This document shows positions 35,716-44,897 of a DNA stretch of 64,000 nucleotides, piece after piece. The notes under the pieces are model-generated. The model had not been told where the DNA came from. It saw only the letters and a program-made list of their open reading frames with translations, and did no database searches. The translations under genes were made by a program, and so were the position numbers. Position 1 is the stretch's first letter. The number at the start of each line of letters is the position of its first letter. The DNA lies in contig JAEZYP010000065.1 of the NCBI GenBank assembly GCA_023418995.1, positions 1 through 64,000 of the forward strand, read 5' to 3'. This stretch comes from Bacillota bacterium (GTDB taxonomy: Bacteria; Bacillota; Clostridia; Oscillospirales; Acutalibacteraceae).

Positions 35716-35744
35716 ATTATAAAAAGCTTTATACTATCTTTCAA
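35716..35744 (-). promoter_or_regulatory. Promoter of the small coiled-coil gene
   Basis: Minus strand: -35 TTGAAA (35744-35739), 17-nt spacer, -10 TATAAT (35721-35716). Confidence 0.78.
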
Positions 35745-35840
35745 AATAAAATCTAATTCATTGTAAATTCGCGAGAACGCTTCTGCACAAAAAATAATTC
35801 ATTTCGTACCGATATGTTTTAAGCTATTTGAATAGCCGGA

Positions 35841-36305
35841 TTAGAATTCTATGTCTATTATGTATTTTTCCTTTTTTGCTGTTTGGTTTATAAAATTTAT
35901 TGAATACTTCGCGTCATTCGCAAACAGAAGGGCATCCTCCAACTCTACTTTTAAAATGCACGTATCCTTATCCTGTTCGTCCACATGTTTATCGTAGAAT
36001 TTATAGAATACTCTGCGAAGGTCTTCACGCAGCTCCTTATTTTTATCCTCAAGCGGATGACCAATATTCTTCCCTATTCCATGTGCCACAAACAAATTAT
36101 GGTTGAGCGCCACATGCGGATTTTTTTCAATTTCTTTCATTTTGCTGCTTAAGGCATAGGTGGTAATATAAAAAGCCTTGTCTTTATAAAATGCATCTAT
36201 TACCCGCACGTTTGCCCTTCCGTTATTTACGGTGGCAAGAGGCATGCAAACATCCTTCCCATAAAGTTGATCCAATACCTGTATCCCTTCGTCGTATAAA
36301 TTCAT
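35841..36305 (-). CDS. Pyridoxamine 5'-phosphate oxidase-family protein
   Basis: A 154-residue split-barrel flavin-type protein. The start MNLYDEGI has AAGGAG 7 nt upstream. Sequence features: MPLATVNNGRANVRVIDAFYKDKAFYITTYALSSKMKEIEKNPHVALNHN, the standard PNPOx-like core in which a Lys before EIEKNP contacts flavin phosphate. The family is broad (FMN or F420 binders, haem-related proteins), so the substrate is unknown. Monocistronic with its own promoter. Confidence 0.85.
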   Translation of the reverse strand: MNLYDEGIQVLDQLYGKDVCMPLATVNNGRANVRVIDAFYKDKAFYITTYALSSKMKEIEKNPHVALNHNLFVAHGIGKNIGHPLEDKNKELREDLRRVFYKFYDKHVDEQDKDTCILKVELEDALLFANDAKYSINFINQTAKKEKYIIDIEF

Positions 36306-36338
36306 AACCCGACTCCTTTTCAATTAAGAATAATAAAC

Positions 36339-36368
36339 ATTATATATTCTCTGGCATTATAATGTCAA
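36339..36368 (-). promoter_or_regulatory. Promoter of the PNPOx-family gene
   Basis: Minus strand: perfect -35 TTGACA (36368-36363), 18-nt spacer, perfect -10 TATAAT (36344-36339). Confidence 0.85.
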
Positions 36369-36407
36369 CAAAGCCACCGTGAAAACCCATGCGCTTCAAA
36401 AAGCTTA

Positions 36408-36455
36408 AAAAAACAAAACGGCTCCCGCAAGGATAACCGTCAGGCTTGCGGGAGC
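36408..36455 (-). terminator. MATE gene terminator
   Basis: Perfect 11-bp stem GCTCCCGCAAG (36421-36431) / CTTGCGGGAGC (36445-36455). On the minus strand it is followed by CGTTTTGTTTTTTT. Confidence 0.9.
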
Positions 36456-36518
36456 TTATCGATAGAAACTAGGACGGGATTGCGTATCATAATACTACCC
36501 AGAGAAGCCTCAGCAAAT

Positions 36519-37892
36519 CTAATCCGTTTTCTCCGGTTCCTGCTCTCTTCGGACAATTGATTTATTTTGCCATTTGCCCTGCAAATAACGGATCACACTG
36601 GCAATTCCCGTAATCAGCCATGTTAACGACGTTGCGAGCCAAACGCCCCAGACACCGATGCTGCTGATTCTTGTTAACGGGCCGGACAGCCCGATTCTGC
36701 CCGCTATTTCAATCATCCCGTTGACAAAGGAATAAACAGTGTCTCCGGCGCCGTTTAACAGTGCTCTGGTAACGTAGATCATTCCCAGCGGGAAATAGCA
36801 CCAGCTTGTAATTTTCAGAGCATGCGTTCCCAGCTCAATTACTTCCGCATCGTTCACGAACAGACGCATGATGTAATAGCCACAGAACTGCGCCAAAGGA
36901 AGCATACACAGAGTAAAAATCCCTACAAGCAGAATACTTTTGCGGTAGCCCTTTCGAACCCTGTTAATCTGATCCGCACCAATATTCTGACCCGTATAAG
37001 TAGAAACTGCCGTTCCAAGGGAATTGTAAGGCTGTTGAACCAGCTGCTCAATCCGACTGGTGACCGTAAACGCCGCAACCACCACAGAACCAAACGAATT
37101 TACCACACTCTGCAATACAATGCAGGAAATTGAGATGAGCGAGCTTTGTATCGCAACAGGGAATCCCAACCGGATACATCTTAGAATAATCTCACTGTTC
37201 GGGGTCAGATACTGCCTTGGTATTTTAAAATATGGATTCTTGATCAGCGCAAAAATCAGGCTGCCCAGCGCGGCGATTGCCTGAGCGATGAGAGTTGCCA
37301 CCGCGGTTCCGAATACGCCCCAGCCAAACCCCAGTACAAAAAGAAAATCGAGGACGATATTCACCACAATCGATAGCGCCAGAAAAAACAGCGGCGTAGT
37401 GGAATCGCCGAGAGACCGCAGGATCGCGGAAATACAGTTGTATGCGGAAACCGCAATCAAGCCGACACATAGGGTTTTTAGGAAGAGCGCGGAGTCGTCA
37501 AGAATATTTTCCGGAGTATTTAGGAGCTTGAGAACCGGCCTAGCCAGAAAAAAGCCCGCAAGGCTCATCACGACAGCGGACGCCGACATAACATAAATCG
37601 AATTTGCGATAGAACGTTTGACATATTCTTCGTCTTTCGCTCCGAGATACTGGGATATTACAATCCCTATGCCGATCGACAGACCGCTGCATAATGAAAG
37701 AAACAAAAAAGAAACCGAGCTGGTCGCACCGACTGCCGCCAAAGCGTCGGACCCTATGTAATTCCCGACAATCATGGAGTCAACCATACTGTAAAGCTGC
37801 TGAAGCAGGTTGCCGACCAGCATCGGTAACGTAAACGCAAGCAACAGTTTTACCGGATTCCCCTTTGTCATATCCTTGATATTACTTTTCAT
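36519..37892 (-). CDS. MATE-family efflux transporter
   Basis: A 457-residue, 12-helix multidrug/Na+(H+) antiporter. Start MKSNIKDMTKGNPVKLLLAF (GGGGGA upstream); the longer reading adds 32 residues without support. Two MatE repeats are visible, each beginning with LPMLVGNLLQQLYSMVDSMIVGNYIGSDALAAVG and RLGFPVAIQSSLISISCIVLQSVVNSFGSVVVAAFTV. It is divergent from an AraC regulator with a perfect 7-1-7 palindrome between them, so the regulator probably controls it. The substrate is unknown. Confidence 0.92.
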   Translation of the reverse strand: MKSNIKDMTKGNPVKLLLAFTLPMLVGNLLQQLYSMVDSMIVGNYIGSDALAAVGATSSVSFLFLSLCSGLSIGIGIVISQYLGAKDEEYVKRSIANSIYVMSASAVVMSLAGFFLARPVLKLLNTPENILDDSALFLKTLCVGLIAVSAYNCISAILRSLGDSTTPLFFLALSIVVNIVLDFLFVLGFGWGVFGTAVATLIAQAIAALGSLIFALIKNPYFKIPRQYLTPNSEIILRCIRLGFPVAIQSSLISISCIVLQSVVNSFGSVVVAAFTVTSRIEQLVQQPYNSLGTAVSTYTGQNIGADQINRVRKGYRKSILLVGIFTLCMLPLAQFCGYYIMRLFVNDAEVIELGTHALKITSWCYFPLGMIYVTRALLNGAGDTVYSFVNGMIEIAGRIGLSGPLTRISSIGVWGVWLATSLTWLITGIASVIRYLQGKWQNKSIVRREQEPEKTD

Positions 37893-37976
37893 AATTCCCC
37901 CGTCAATCATTCGACCAGATTGATTTTTATTTAACTTACCTGTATTATATATGGATAGCGTGTTTTGTCGAAATTC

Positions 37977-38040
37977 AGTATCAGGCAAGAATTTCTATAC
38001 CATGATACTATAACGTCAATGCTTACGCTAATTATTAGCG
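37977..38040. promoter_or_regulatory. Palindromic operators between the MATE exporter and AraC regulator
   Basis: CGCTAAT-T-ATTAGCG (38026-38040) is a perfect 7-1-7 palindrome, and AGTATCA (37977-37983) / TGATACT (38003-38009) is a second inverted repeat. Both are in the divergent promoter region. Candidate binding sites; which protein binds is not known. Confidence 0.55.
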
Positions 38041-38110
38041 ATTATTTTACTGCTCATTTTTTGCTATTATTGTCTTCGTCCTATTTGAATTGTATGCAGG
38101 TGTATTTATT

Positions 38111-38977
38111 ATGTTGGAAAAAGAAAATTTTCAAAACCTTGGCCTGGAAATCGGCTATCCGTTCAACGTTCTTTATAATTGTTCCCCGGAATTTTTTCCC
38201 ATGCACTGGCACAATTACATCGAAATCATCCTTCCCCTTCAGGAAGGGATTCAGTATGAAATTAACGGTCGGATTTATGCTCCGCAGCCGAAGGATGTTC
38301 TGTTTATCTGGTCGGGAGAGCTGCACGCCTCGGTGTATCAGCCTCAGCCATCTCATGTTCTTATGCTACAGTTTGACTACTCTGTCATCAGCAACCGAAG
38401 CGACTTTCACGACAAGCTTTATCTGTTCCACCGTCTGCATATCGTGAAAAATTCCGAAAATCCCGAGTTGGCAGCCGCGCTTGGCGCCAAGCTGACCACG
38501 CTGAAAAAAATATTTTTCAGTTCGGAGAATTTTAGGGATGTAAAAATGTGCATTGAGCTTTATCAGTTCTTCATGCTTCTTGGCGATCATCTTTTATCCG
38601 CCCCTTTCTCCGCGCCTTCCGATATTAAACCGAGCAATAATCGGATTACTGAAAAGATGATCTCCGTCTGCTCCTACCTTTCCAGCCACTGCACGGAGAA
38701 CATCTCACTGGAATCCGCCGCGGAATATGCCGGCTTCAGCAAATCCCATTTTTCTAGAATTTTTAAGGAATTCACCGCCAATTCCTACACGGATTTTATC
38801 ACAAAGGAGCGGCTTCACAAGGCTGAAGAGCTGCTGACCAACTCAAATCTGTCCATTACCGACGCAGCGCTTCAGTCCGGCTTTAACAGTATCTCCACCT
38901 TTAACCGGACATTTAAGCGGTACAAGCGCTGCTCGCCCACCGAGTTTCGGGATTTATATCAAATTTCCCACGTATAA
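38111..38977 (+). CDS. AraC-family transcriptional regulator
   Basis: About 288 residues from ATG 38111 (AGGTG 9 nt upstream; a TTG at 38090 is possible). The N-terminal cupin (about 25-130) has HWHNYIEIILPLQEGIQYEINGR, and the C-terminal pair of HTHs (about 190-285) shows LESAAEYAGFSKSHFSRIFKEFTANSYTDFITKERLHKAEELLTNSNLSITDAALQSGFNSISTFNRTFKRYKRCSPTEFR. Divergent to the MATE transporter, a common regulator-transporter pairing. Confidence 0.9.
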   Translation: MLEKENFQNLGLEIGYPFNVLYNCSPEFFPMHWHNYIEIILPLQEGIQYEINGRIYAPQPKDVLFIWSGELHASVYQPQPSHVLMLQFDYSVISNRSDFHDKLYLFHRLHIVKNSENPELAAALGAKLTTLKKIFFSSENFRDVKMCIELYQFFMLLGDHLLSAPFSAPSDIKPSNNRITEKMISVCSYLSSHCTENISLESAAEYAGFSKSHFSRIFKEFTANSYTDFITKERLHKAEELLTNSNLSITDAALQSGFNSISTFNRTFKRYKRCSPTEFRDLYQISHV

Positions 38978-39243
38978 GCAGCTTTTCCGACTCAACCGGT
39001 ATAATTTTATGCATTTGTTATATATTCCAAATCAGACACATAATTATATACAAGCGGAAATTGACCGCTTCAACGGAAAGGAGCCCGGCCGCGAAGCAGC
39101 GATTTTTAGGCCGACAAAAATAAATATCGTATCAAACTCTTTGGGTTAATATAGCGGAACGGTAAAAACGAACGCACTTGAACATTGCTCTTAAACCGTA
39201 ACATTATAAGGTAAATTTCCTTGGAAACTGGAGGGCAAGCGGA

Positions 39244-39705
39244 ATGAATTATGTTTCAGAAAACCTGGAGAGTATGAACTTTTGCACCTCTCTGTTCAAC
39301 GGCTACCGAAAGGAAGCGGTTGATGACTTTCTTCGAAAAATTTTGGAGGATTACCGTGAAAAGGAGCGCGAAATCAACGAACTGAAAAACAGGGTCACCG
39401 TGATGACCGAGACAGTAGAGCACTATAAAACGATTGAGGAATCAATGCAGCACTGCTTAATCATTGCACAGCATACCAGCGACGAGATGGTAAAGAGTGC
39501 AGCTGAAAAAGCAAAGGATATTGTTTCGCAGGCAGACACCACCTCGAAAAAGCTGGTCAATGACGCCTACCAGCAGGCGAACAAGATCAAGTTCTCCTAT
39601 GAGGATATGAAAGCAAGGATTTACTCCTTCAAGGTTAAGAACGAAGCCCTGTTAAAATCCCAACTGGAAGTGTTGGGGCAGCTAAGTGACGATCCCAATG
39701 AGTAG
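39244..39705 (+). CDS. DivIVA-like coiled-coil protein
   Basis: A 153-residue protein. The N-terminal 60 residues resemble DivIVA: FCTSLFNGYRKEAVDDFLRKILEDYREKEREINELKNRV, including the GY-x-x-xVDDFL motif. A long coiled coil follows (about 30-145) with an Ala/Lys-rich centre (VKSAAEKAKDIVSQADTTSKKLVNDAYQQANKIKFSYEDMK). DivIVA proteins mark curved membrane at poles and septa. GGAGG lies upstream of the ATG. The preceding 266-nt gap holds a small AAGCGG/CCGCTT hairpin (39052-39070) and nothing else I can name. Confidence 0.85.
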   Translation: MNYVSENLESMNFCTSLFNGYRKEAVDDFLRKILEDYREKEREINELKNRVTVMTETVEHYKTIEESMQHCLIIAQHTSDEMVKSAAEKAKDIVSQADTTSKKLVNDAYQQANKIKFSYEDMKARIYSFKVKNEALLKSQLEVLGQLSDDPNE

Positions 39706-39721
39706 CTTCCTTCCCAATAAT

Positions 39722-39768
39722 AAAACAGGTTCTGAATCCGTGATTGCATCGGGTCAGAATCTGTTTTT
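39722..39768. terminator. Terminator between the DivIVA-like gene and fcl
   Basis: AAACAGGTTCTGA (39723-39735) pairs with TCAGAATCTGTTT (39754-39766), then TTATTTTT. It serves the plus-strand DivIVA-like gene and may also end the minus-strand fucose operon. Confidence 0.82.
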
Positions 39769-39775
39769 ATTTTTT

Positions 39776-40720
39776 CTATTGCTTCATTCCGGGCAGTATA
39801 TGCTTCAGGAAGTAGCCGTATTCCCTTTGTATTCCTTCTTCCATTTTAACCTTCGGCTTCCATCCTGTGCTTAATATTCTGGCGTTATCCAATACCCTGC
39901 GCGGGGTTCCGTCCGGCTTGGAGGAGTCAAAAAGGATATCACCCTGATAACCAACGGTATTTTTAATAATTTCTGCCAGTTCCCTGATACTGATTTCGTC
40001 ACCGGAGCCAATATTGATAAAATCATTGCCGCTGTAATGATTCATCAGCTCAACGCAGGCGTCCGCCATGTCGTCGGCATACAAGAACTCCCGAAGGGGA
40101 GACCCGGTTCCCCATAGCTCTACGAAAGGCTTTCCCTCTGTTTTCGCGCGGTATATCTTAATCATCATAGCGGGAATGACGTGACTATTGTTAACATCAA
40201 ATCGATCGTTTTCCCCGTAAAGACTCGCCGGCATAACGGAAATATATTGTGTCTCATACTGCTGATTATAGGACTGGCACATGACAATTCCGGATATTTT
40301 CGCCAGCGCATATGCCTCATTCGTACTTTCCAGCTCCCCGGTGAGTAGATATTCCTCTTTAATTGGCTGTGGGCAGAGCTTTGGATAAATGCATGAGCTG
40401 CCGAGCAGCATCAGCTTTTTCACCTGGTTTGCGTATGCGCTCTTAATTACATTGCATTCAATCAGCATATTTTCCATAATAAAATCGGCGGGATAGGTAC
40501 TGTTTGCGTAAATCCCTCCTACCTTTGCCGCGGCAAGAAAAACATACTCCGGCTTTTCCTGTTGAAAGAACTTTTCGGTGGAAGCCTGATCAGTCAGGTC
40601 AAGCTCCTTATGTGTTCTTGTAACGATGTTTTTATAGCCAAGTTTCGTTAATTCTCTGAACAAAGCTGAGCCGACCATTCCGGTATGGCCCGCCACATAA
40701 ATCCTGCTGGTTTTTTCCAA
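39776..40720 (-). CDS. fcl: GDP-L-fucose synthase
   Basis: A 314-residue NADPH-dependent epimerase/reductase making GDP-L-fucose from GDP-4-keto-6-deoxymannose. Motifs: GHTGMVGSALF (NADP fold), LAAAKVGGI, LLGSSCIYPK with the catalytic Ser, and YALAKISG (Tyr-x3-Lys). C-terminal GDEISIREL and DGTPRRVLD are typical. The best start is TTG at 40720 because GGGGGG lies 7 nt upstream; GTG 40735 has no site. It is the last gene of the GDP-fucose pair with gmd (35-nt gap). Confidence 0.95.
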   Translation of the reverse strand: MEKTSRIYVAGHTGMVGSALFRELTKLGYKNIVTRTHKELDLTDQASTEKFFQQEKPEYVFLAAAKVGGIYANSTYPADFIMENMLIECNVIKSAYANQVKKLMLLGSSCIYPKLCPQPIKEEYLLTGELESTNEAYALAKISGIVMCQSYNQQYETQYISVMPASLYGENDRFDVNNSHVIPAMMIKIYRAKTEGKPFVELWGTGSPLREFLYADDMADACVELMNHYSGNDFINIGSGDEISIRELAEIIKNTVGYQGDILFDSSKPDGTPRRVLDNARILSTGWKPKVKMEEGIQREYGYFLKHILPGMKQ

Positions 40721-40755
40721 AGTAACGCCCCCCACATATCACGATAACAAAACGA

Positions 40756-41787
40756 TTAAATATTCGCAGCTTTCCTGTCGTTTTCCACCATCATACATAC
40801 CAGCTGCTCAAAAGACACCTTCGGCTCCCACTTTAATTTTTCCCGGGCTTTGGTGGAGTCGCCGAGCAGCAGATTTACTTCGCTTGGGCGAAAATATTCG
40901 CTGCTGATGGCAATCAGCTCTTTCCCTGTTTTTCGGTCAATTCCTTTTTCACCAACGCCGATTCCCGTCCATTGAAGATCGATTCCCGCGCAACGGAACG
41001 CCAGTTCGCAGAATTCCCTGACGGTATGCGTTTCTCCCGTGGATATTACATAATCATCCGGCTTGCCCTGCTGAAGAATCAGCCAGATGGCTTCCACATA
41101 ATCACCCGCGAATCCCCAGTCTCTTCTGGCATCCAAATTGCCGAGAACCAGTTTATCCTGTGTGCCATTCAAAATATTAGCAATTCCTTTGGTGATTTTG
41201 CGGGTTACAAAATTTTCACCCCGGCGCGGCGATTCATGGTTAAACAGGATTCCGTTGCTCGCGAACAGATTGTAGGCTTCCCTGTAGTTTACGGTAATCC
41301 AATAGGCATACAGCTTTGCGGCCGCGTAAGGACTGCGCGGATAAAACGGAGTGTTTTCACTTTGCGGGATTTCCTTTACCTTTCCAAACAGTTCGCTGGA
41401 GGAAGCCTGATAAAATTTAATAATCGGATTCACTTCGCGTATCGCTTCCAGAATACGTAAAGTGCCCAAAGCGTCTACATCCGAAGTATATTCCGGAATA
41501 TCAAAGGAAATCTTTACATCGCTCTGTGCGGCCAGATTATAAATTTCGTCCGGCTTTATCTTATAAATCAACTGATTCAGACTGCCCGTATCGCTTAAAT
41601 CTCCATAGTGCAGAAACATTTTTTTGCACTCGTCCTGTCGTTCCCGGCAGAGACCGTCAATTCTTTGTGTGTTTACAGAGCTGCTCCTCCTCATGATTCC
41701 ATGCACTTCATAGCCTTTATTCAGAAGAAATTCCGCAAGATAGGATCCATCCTGTCCGGTTATGCCGGTAATTAGTGCTGTCTTCAT
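40756..41787 (-). CDS. gmd: GDP-mannose 4,6-dehydratase
   Basis: A 343-residue extended SDR enzyme converting GDP-mannose to GDP-4-keto-6-deoxymannose, first step to GDP-L-fucose. Visible: [49 protein letters not shown], the catalytic YAAAK in [14 protein letters not shown], and [19 protein letters not shown]. Length is typical. It is separated from the upstream pseudokinase gene by about 120 nt, possibly with its own promoter, and is followed by fcl. Confidence 0.96.
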   Translation of the reverse strand: MKTALITGITGQDGSYLAEFLLNKGYEVHGIMRRSSSVNTQRIDGLCRERQDECKKMFLHYGDLSDTGSLNQLIYKIKPDEIYNLAAQSDVKISFDIPEYTSDVDALGTLRILEAIREVNPIIKFYQASSSELFGKVKEIPQSENTPFYPRSPYAAAKLYAYWITVNYREAYNLFASNGILFNHESPRRGENFVTRKITKGIANILNGTQDKLVLGNLDARRDWGFAGDYVEAIWLILQQGKPDDYVISTGETHTVREFCELAFRCAGIDLQWTGIGVGEKGIDRKTGKELIAISSEYFRPSEVNLLLGDSTKAREKLKWEPKVSFEQLVCMMVENDRKAANI

Positions 41788-41908
41788 ACAATACCTTCTT
41801 TTGCGTTAATTTTTACGTAAAAAATATAGTTTCACCCTCATACTTATTGTATTCTATGCCAGCATTCTATATCATGTGCAAGTGACCGGACGGCTGTTCC
41901 AGCCGGTT

Positions 41909-42823
41909 TTAGCCCCTGTCAGAAAGCTTTGCGACCGGAATAACATCCGGCTCTGCAAGGTTAATTTTAAAATTGGTAAAGTCACGCGTAATGATTCTGT
42001 CTGCCAGCTCCTTTGCCCAGGAAATGTATTGGTAGCAGGCATAAAAGCGTGCGCGCTCCATCTGAGCCGGAATGCTCCTGTCGAATTGCGTAATCCGCTT
42101 TACAAACGCTTCGCCGAAGCCGTAAAGAAGCATTCCTGTATCATAGGCGGGGTCGCCGATGCGGGAAGTACCAAAGCCGGCTATTGACACAACTCTGTTT
42201 GACTCCTTGCTATAAATCATATGACGCGGGGTTAAGTTCCCGTGGATAACACTGGGCGTGTAGAGGAAAAACTCCTCATCCGCGAGGGCGGACTCAAAAA
42301 CCCGGCGAACGTAATTTTTTGTATAATCATCGCAGTAAGCAAATATTTTACTCTGTATCTCCCGGTATTCAGACTCCCAGTATTGCGTGCTCATTTTTTC
42401 CAGATCATCCTGATCCATCCGGCAGGCTTTTGCCTCTTTGAGAGGAATGCCATGCATTCTGCTTAAAAAAGTTCCAAGCTGCCTTGCAAGATTGACCTGT
42501 TCGTAGCCCTTTAAAAGCAGCACGTCACTGCGGCACAGTGGTTCCCCTTTCACAAAATTCATTTCCGCCACGCCCGGCTCCAGAGAATTCACTCGCGGCA
42601 GCGGGATATCCACGTAATTCCGGATCAAATCGATTGCCTTTACCGCGTTGTTTAAATACCCGGCTGACCAGTCAAATTTTGAGAATTTAAAAACTTCCTT
42701 TTCATCCACAAGCACCATATCGCTGTGTTCTCCGTTGATGAAATCGAACGCGACATGGTCCAGGCTCAGGCCCGGTACGTGGGTACTGATATATTCCAAA
42801 TACTGATTTTCTTTTTGATTCAC
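41909..42823 (-). CDS. Aminoglycoside-phosphotransferase-fold protein, predicted pseudokinase
   Basis: A 304-residue APH-family protein. The fold signatures are recognisable but catalytic residues are changed: the Brenner motif HGDxxxxN reads H194-G-N-L-T-P-R-H201, so the catalytic Asp is Asn196 and the second metal ligand Asn is His201; the DFG-like motif reads A-G216-F-G, so the metal-binding Asp is Gly216. GDPAYD (223-228) is intact. I infer loss of phosphotransfer, with retained nucleotide or substrate binding. It lies between gmd and three fucosyltransferase-like genes, 40 nt after the last of them, so a regulatory or scaffolding role in fucosylation is possible. Confidence 0.8.
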   Translation of the reverse strand: MNQKENQYLEYISTHVPGLSLDHVAFDFINGEHSDMVLVDEKEVFKFSKFDWSAGYLNNAVKAIDLIRNYVDIPLPRVNSLEPGVAEMNFVKGEPLCRSDVLLLKGYEQVNLARQLGTFLSRMHGIPLKEAKACRMDQDDLEKMSTQYWESEYREIQSKIFAYCDDYTKNYVRRVFESALADEEFFLYTPSVIHGNLTPRHMIYSKESNRVVSIAGFGTSRIGDPAYDTGMLLYGFGEAFVKRITQFDRSIPAQMERARFYACYQYISWAKELADRIITRDFTNFKINLAEPDVIPVAKLSDRG

Positions 42824-42862
42824 AGCAGACTGCCCTCCTTTTTCGTTACGGCGAAAGCGCGG

Positions 42863-43822
42863 TTAATACAACAGCTTAATATTCGATTCAGGCCAATCCT
42901 TTAGCCGCATAACGGTATTGGATAGGTTTGAGTAACCGTTGCCGATAAAGAAGTCACACTGCGCGGCAAGGTAGGTGTCCTTAATAATCTCTATTGTATC
43001 CTTCTGCATCTCCACACCTTTGCGCCTCTTATTGGGGTAATCAAGCAGGCAGGTCATAATCCGCGGTGCAAACAGTTCCTTTTTGCTGTCCGTATACATT
43101 AATAGTTCATTTTTGCCGTAAAGCTTTTTATATTGCCGAAACAACCTCTTGGAATCCGTAATCAGAAAGATATGACGCGCGTTATACCTAACAATAAAAT
43201 CCCAGATTCGGGGTCTGTATAATTCGTTTAGGTCATATAGCTGGGCAACCTCGTTTACAATGGCGTTTTCACGCACATGGAGTCCAATAATCGGCCTTTC
43301 ATCCCGGAAATTTGAATGGGTATTGGTATATTTCTGAATTTCCTTTTTTACCTCAGGCTTGAGCTTTAAATATTTTTCATATAGGGTGCGGTAAATCTGA
43401 ACGGGGGTTTTTCCATATGACCAATGTCCGGCTTTTACCCAGGGCAGCATCGCGCTGATGGGATAATAGATGTCACTTACCACGACATCCGCATTGCTGC
43501 TCATCATTTCTTTCAGTCCGCGATTTTCCATTCTCAGTTTATCGGTATCGTCTGCCATGACGTTTTTGAATTTCCACACGGGGGGAAAGTAGCTGAACTC
43601 CGGACGAACGACATCTTCAATCGTGTAATTGGATACCGGCTCAAAGAAAGTCTCGAAGGAATTCGTGCTAATGGATGCGCTGTACATGCTTTCCATCCCC
43701 CAGTAAACCACCGGGACTCGGTTGGTCAGTTCAGCGGCAAATATTTGGCATATGGCATGATCAACATCTGCCCATACGCTATGGCCTATGGCCTTGATTA
43801 AGAGGAAGCGTTCAGTCGGCAT
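42863..43822 (-). CDS. NodZ/FUT8-like (GT23-type) fucosyltransferase paralogue A
   Basis: A 319-residue soluble protein. It shares with copies B and C the start RFLLIKA...WADVDHaxxQ(I/L)xAAELTNR(V/I)PVVYW, FFEPVSNYTIED, and the end DTYLAAQCDFFIGNGYSNLSNTV. This matches the architecture of alpha-1,6-fucosyltransferases, in which HxRxxDK binds GDP-fucose phosphates. Here the motif is H182-V-R184-E-N-A: the first Arg is kept but the Asp/Lys part is lost; TDS (D223) is kept. The GGAGGTG ribosome site and ATG lie inside the end of gene B (11-nt overlap). GDP-fucose genes lie downstream. Activity is uncertain. Confidence 0.72.
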   Translation of the reverse strand: MPTERFLLIKAIGHSVWADVDHAICQIFAAELTNRVPVVYWGMESMYSASISTNSFETFFEPVSNYTIEDVVRPEFSYFPPVWKFKNVMADDTDKLRMENRGLKEMMSSNADVVVSDIYYPISAMLPWVKAGHWSYGKTPVQIYRTLYEKYLKLKPEVKKEIQKYTNTHSNFRDERPIIGLHVRENAIVNEVAQLYDLNELYRPRIWDFIVRYNARHIFLITDSKRLFRQYKKLYGKNELLMYTDSKKELFAPRIMTCLLDYPNKRRKGVEMQKDTIEIIKDTYLAAQCDFFIGNGYSNLSNTVMRLKDWPESNIKLLY

Positions 43823-44873
43823 AGGAATTTACACCTCCATAAAACTCCGGATATTCGGATTGATGCCTTTTTGTCTCTGCGATCCTTCTTTTACCATCTT
43901 TTTTCGTCCTTTTTTTCGCCAGCTTTTTCTCTTTGTTTAAATCCCTGTAAAAAAGCTGAATATGGTCTTCCGGCCAGTCCTTCAGGCGCTTCACCGTATA
44001 GGAAACGTTGGAATATCCGTTGCCGATGAAGAAATCACATTTCGCGGCGAGGTACGTATCCTTAATGATCTCGATTCCCTTCCGCCTTTTTTCCCTGTAC
44101 GCCTGCAGATGTGCCGCATTGCGCGTATCTGCGAGGTCACTTCTTCTGCAGTCTGTGAACACGAGCATATCCCCGTATTTTTTCTTGAAGGTTTTAATAA
44201 TATCGTCACAGTCGGTGAGAAGCAGGATTTTTTTGATTCCGTACAAACGGATATATCGGTCAATTTCCGTGTAATACCGCCTGTTCAGCCCCGCTAGGTT
44301 CTCTACCTCGCGCACCTTGTCTCCGCCCCGGATGTGTACGCTCAGCAGCGGACCGTTCCCCTTCATTTTCTCCTGGTAGAAATCTTCTATTTCTGCTTCG
44401 ATATCCGGTTTCAGCTTCAGATAATTGTCAAAAAGATATCGGTAAATCTGATGAGCGGTCATTCCGTACGCCCAATGATCTTTGGGAATATAATCGATCA
44501 TCGGTCGAATGAAATAATGGATGTCGCTGACGACAACACTTGCGTCGTTACTCATCATGTCTCCCAGATTACGTTGGGTCCATGCGATTTTATCCAAGTC
44601 CTCAACCATAATATTTCTTGCGTTCCAAATCTGCGGGTAAAAAGTATAACCCGGCCAGGTAAGGTCTTCGATACTGTATTCGGAAACCGGTTCAAAATAC
44701 AGGTCGAAGGCGTTGGTTTGAAAGGATTGTGCATAAAGGCTGTTCGGTCCCCAGTAAATTACCGGGATTCTGTTGGTCAGCTCTGCTGCCAGCAGCTGGC
44801 CCATGACATGATCCACATCCGACCAGAATCCGCAGCCCCAGCTTTTTATCAATAAAAAACGGTCTTTCGGCAT
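43812..44873 (-). CDS. NodZ/FUT8-like (GT23-type) fucosyltransferase paralogue B
   Basis: A 353-residue protein starting at MPKDRFLLIK (GGAG 9 nt upstream of the ATG at 44873). It has the best-preserved donor site of the three paralogues: SVH180-I-R182-G-G-D185-K-V, close to the HVRRTDKV motif of FUT8, plus LLTD221 and NGYSNVSYTV (the Ser region of family motif III). NodZ-like FFEP/YFEPVSEY and VIYWG are also present. A long Lys/Arg-rich C-terminal tail (KKLAKKRTKKDGKRR) is extra. I infer transfer of L-fucose from GDP-fucose to an unknown cytoplasmic acceptor. Confidence 0.76.
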   Translation of the reverse strand: MPKDRFLLIKSWGCGFWSDVDHVMGQLLAAELTNRIPVIYWGPNSLYAQSFQTNAFDLYFEPVSEYSIEDLTWPGYTFYPQIWNARNIMVEDLDKIAWTQRNLGDMMSNDASVVVSDIHYFIRPMIDYIPKDHWAYGMTAHQIYRYLFDNYLKLKPDIEAEIEDFYQEKMKGNGPLLSVHIRGGDKVREVENLAGLNRRYYTEIDRYIRLYGIKKILLLTDCDDIIKTFKKKYGDMLVFTDCRRSDLADTRNAAHLQAYREKRRKGIEIIKDTYLAAKCDFFIGNGYSNVSYTVKRLKDWPEDHIQLFYRDLNKEKKLAKKRTKKDGKRRIAETKRHQSEYPEFYGGVNSYAD

Positions 44874-44897
44874 ATTATTCATCTCCGTACTGATGCC

